A stretch of 64,000 nucleotides of DNA from Mesostigma viride (Eukaryota; Streptophyta; Mesostigmatophyceae; Mesostigmatales; Mesostigmataceae). This document shows, piece by piece, positions 62,648 to 64,000 of the stretch. The stretch lies in the NCBI GenBank assembly GCA_009746045.1, contig RPFO01000084.1:1860816-1924815 (forward strand), given 5' to 3'. The notes beneath the pieces were generated by a model that did not search any database, was not told the DNA's origin, and saw only the letters and a list, made by a program, of their open reading frames with translations. Numbering within the stretch: the first letter of the stretch is position 1; every line of letters starts with the position of its first letter. Position numbers and translations under genes: made by a program.

Positions 62648-63231
62648 GAGGTACCTTGAAATTAAATAAGAGGCAGGCCTCTATCGAGATATATGTATGG
62701 AGGCGAGTTTCTATTGGCGTTAATTTGTAGTATTGTACGACAACTGTTAAGGGTGACGGAAAGTACTGAAATCGCGGAAGTGTCACGGAGACGTTTCTAC
62801 TTTCTAGATCGATTGCGCATTCGACGGTTAAAAGGCAGAGGTGCGGTCGACTGGCAGTACTGTGCGACGGTGTTGGACGGAATTTCCGGTCAGCGATGCG
62901 GTCTTAAGCTTTGCATCTCACGTTGTCGGATCTTAGCCCTTGCGTCGCGCTGTGCTGTGGCGAACTTATTCTCCGCCGTCAGATTGCACCGTCGATGAGC
63001 GTCGATGCTCGTCGATGAACCCAACGCAAGCCATGTGACGAAAAGAAGTAAAAATTGGTGCGGCGGCATCTGAGGGCGAGTTTGGTACGCTACGGAACTT
63101 GCAGCCCGGCGACTCCGCGTAAAGCAGTCCGCAGGTAGTCCGCTGGCGTTAATTTGTTAATTTGTTAATTTGTTAATTTGTTAATTTGTTAACTGGGGAC
63201 AACCTAGTCGGGGTAAAATTAGAGATAACCC
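62648..63231. other. Unassigned; 8-bp tandem repeat at 63148-63192
   Basis: A 101-codon frame (62693-62998, VTESTEIAEVSRRRFYFLDR) has no recognisable domain and is weakly supported. (GTTAATTT)n, about five and a half copies, lies at 63148-63192. The GGCGTTAATTTGT start also occurs at 62716. Confidence 0.45.
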
Positions 63232-63315
63232 TTGCGCGTCTGGCTGTCGGGGTCGCTAATTTCCTCTCGATTGCAAGCAGCTAAGCTTGCCGTAAATTTA
63301 AATGCACTGTTACAA

Positions 63316-63753
63316 ATGGAGCAGAGCGATATTTTTGGTTCTCAGCATACCTATCTGATGGTCGACAAAAATGAGCACGCTGCAAACATCAAAATTGATG
63401 TAGAGTTGCTCGGACCTTCTGCACAGTGGGGTGCAGGTGTCATTGCGTTCGGCAATGGCATGATCGATCTGGTGCCACCCGATTCAGATTTGAACCCTGC
63501 TTACCAACGCGTGCCTGACAATCAGGCGAGAGTGGTGGTGGAGAGCACGGAAATTCCGGGCTCTCCCAATGTATCAATGATGCGCCTGAGGGCTGAGGCC
63601 CAGCAGGAGTTCCTGGCTGCTGCGGAGAACGGCGGGGCCAAGTGGAACACCAAAATGTATACAGGCGAGCCTCCCAACTACAGGGGAGTCCTGTACCAGG
63701 GAGTGTACTCCTTCGGCGATTTCGAGATCGATGGATGGGGCACCTTTTTCTAG
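63316..63753 (+). CDS. Unidentified protein, possible terminal exon
   Basis: From ATG 63316 (MEQSDIFGSQHTYLMVDKNE) the frame runs 145 codons to TAG, with an even, non-repetitive composition: IKIDVELLGPSAQWGAGVIA, VPDNQARVVVESTEIPGSPN, MYTGEPPNYRGVLYQGVYSF, GDFEIDGWGTFF. The same frame is open upstream to 63232, with a possible splice acceptor near 63277-63281, so it may be the last exon of a spliced gene. I recognise no family. It is the best host-gene candidate in the window. Confidence 0.45.
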   Translation: MEQSDIFGSQHTYLMVDKNEHAANIKIDVELLGPSAQWGAGVIAFGNGMIDLVPPDSDLNPAYQRVPDNQARVVVESTEIPGSPNVSMMRLRAEAQQEFLAAAENGGAKWNTKMYTGEPPNYRGVLYQGVYSFGDFEIDGWGTFF

Positions 63754-64000
63754 GCGCAATGCCCAAGTTGTCAAATACTCGACAATGTCGAGTTTTGTGC
63801 ACATATATATTCATGCCAGCGGGCCCCATGGTCGGCGCGGACCTGGACGTCATATTGGCGTCAGCGCTTGTCGGTGGCGCTGACTCGGGCCATGGCTGAC
63901 ATCATGCTCCGCCGTACGCGGGCTGATTTTGCGGTGCAGCAGGGCTATTAGGTTCCTCCCGTTAGGCGTTTCCATTGGTCTTATCGTAGTATAGAGCTTT
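63754..64000. other. No feature recognised
   Basis: Presumed 3' flank of the preceding frame; nothing further supported to the window end. Confidence 0.4.

Overview
The window is eukaryotic and consists almost entirely of transposable elements nested inside one another. I found no bacterial gene organisation and no clear host housekeeping gene. Spliced genes with GT..AG introns, a CACTA transposon with a Tnp2-type transposase, a DIRS tyrosine-recombinase element, APE-type LINE remnants and several Ty1/copia-like LTR retrotransposons sit together in sequence of mixed base composition. TGTAA-like motifs near the 3' ends of elements and the mix of superfamilies make a green alga or similar protist the likeliest source. 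That is an inference, not something the sequence proves.

Layout. 1-4925: a minisatellite, a frameshifted LINE (endonuclease plus reverse transcriptase) and a second, inverted LINE fragment. 4926-6699: no recognisable content. 6700-21990: LTR element A (minus strand), broken by at least six later insertions: a 240-bp SINE/LINE-like piece, a 33-bp micro-insertion, a 1.3-kb unknown insertion, LTR element D (10915-16149), a 460-bp LINE/SINE-like piece, and a 2.8-kb TIR transposon that itself carries a 1,718-bp TTAA-flanked element. 22359-30679: element B (minus strand), the clearest unit, with two 652-bp LTRs and a 5-bp target duplication, interrupted by a 1,077-bp TIR element. 31167-44125: element C (minus strand), split by the plus-strand element E (32268-40649; LTRs of 654 and 656 bp; 5-bp duplication). 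44126-46708: a DIRS-type element interrupted by element F (44215-44794). 46911-49587: 130-bp direct repeats and a broken DDE-type gene. 49908-50120: a foldback element. 50189-60439: an apparently complete CACTA transposon with two divergent multi-exon genes. 60926-62643: a second, inverted copy of the TTAA element. 63316-63753: an unidentified reading frame.

The most interesting system is the A/B/C/D/E retrotransposon group. Its members are Ty1/copia-like by reverse transcriptase and RNase H, but they depart from the textbook plan in several ways. The aspartic-protease-like domain lies after integrase. Its active-site motif reads D-T-(N/Q/M)-(S/A), not D-T/S-G. The polymerase box reads HGDD, not YxDD. 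Gag and Pol are separated by one conserved in-frame UGA in a readthrough-like context. B, C and E carry an extra open reading frame between the 5' LTR and Gag. LTR termini are AGTTAG...CTAACT or close variants, not TG...CA. Several derivatives keep both terminal ends and a 5-bp duplication while having lost most of the element.

LTR element letters (A-F) are used throughout. Reading frames with clear frameshifts or stops are labelled pseudogene. Exon boundaries come from reading-frame continuity and GT/AG sites only.
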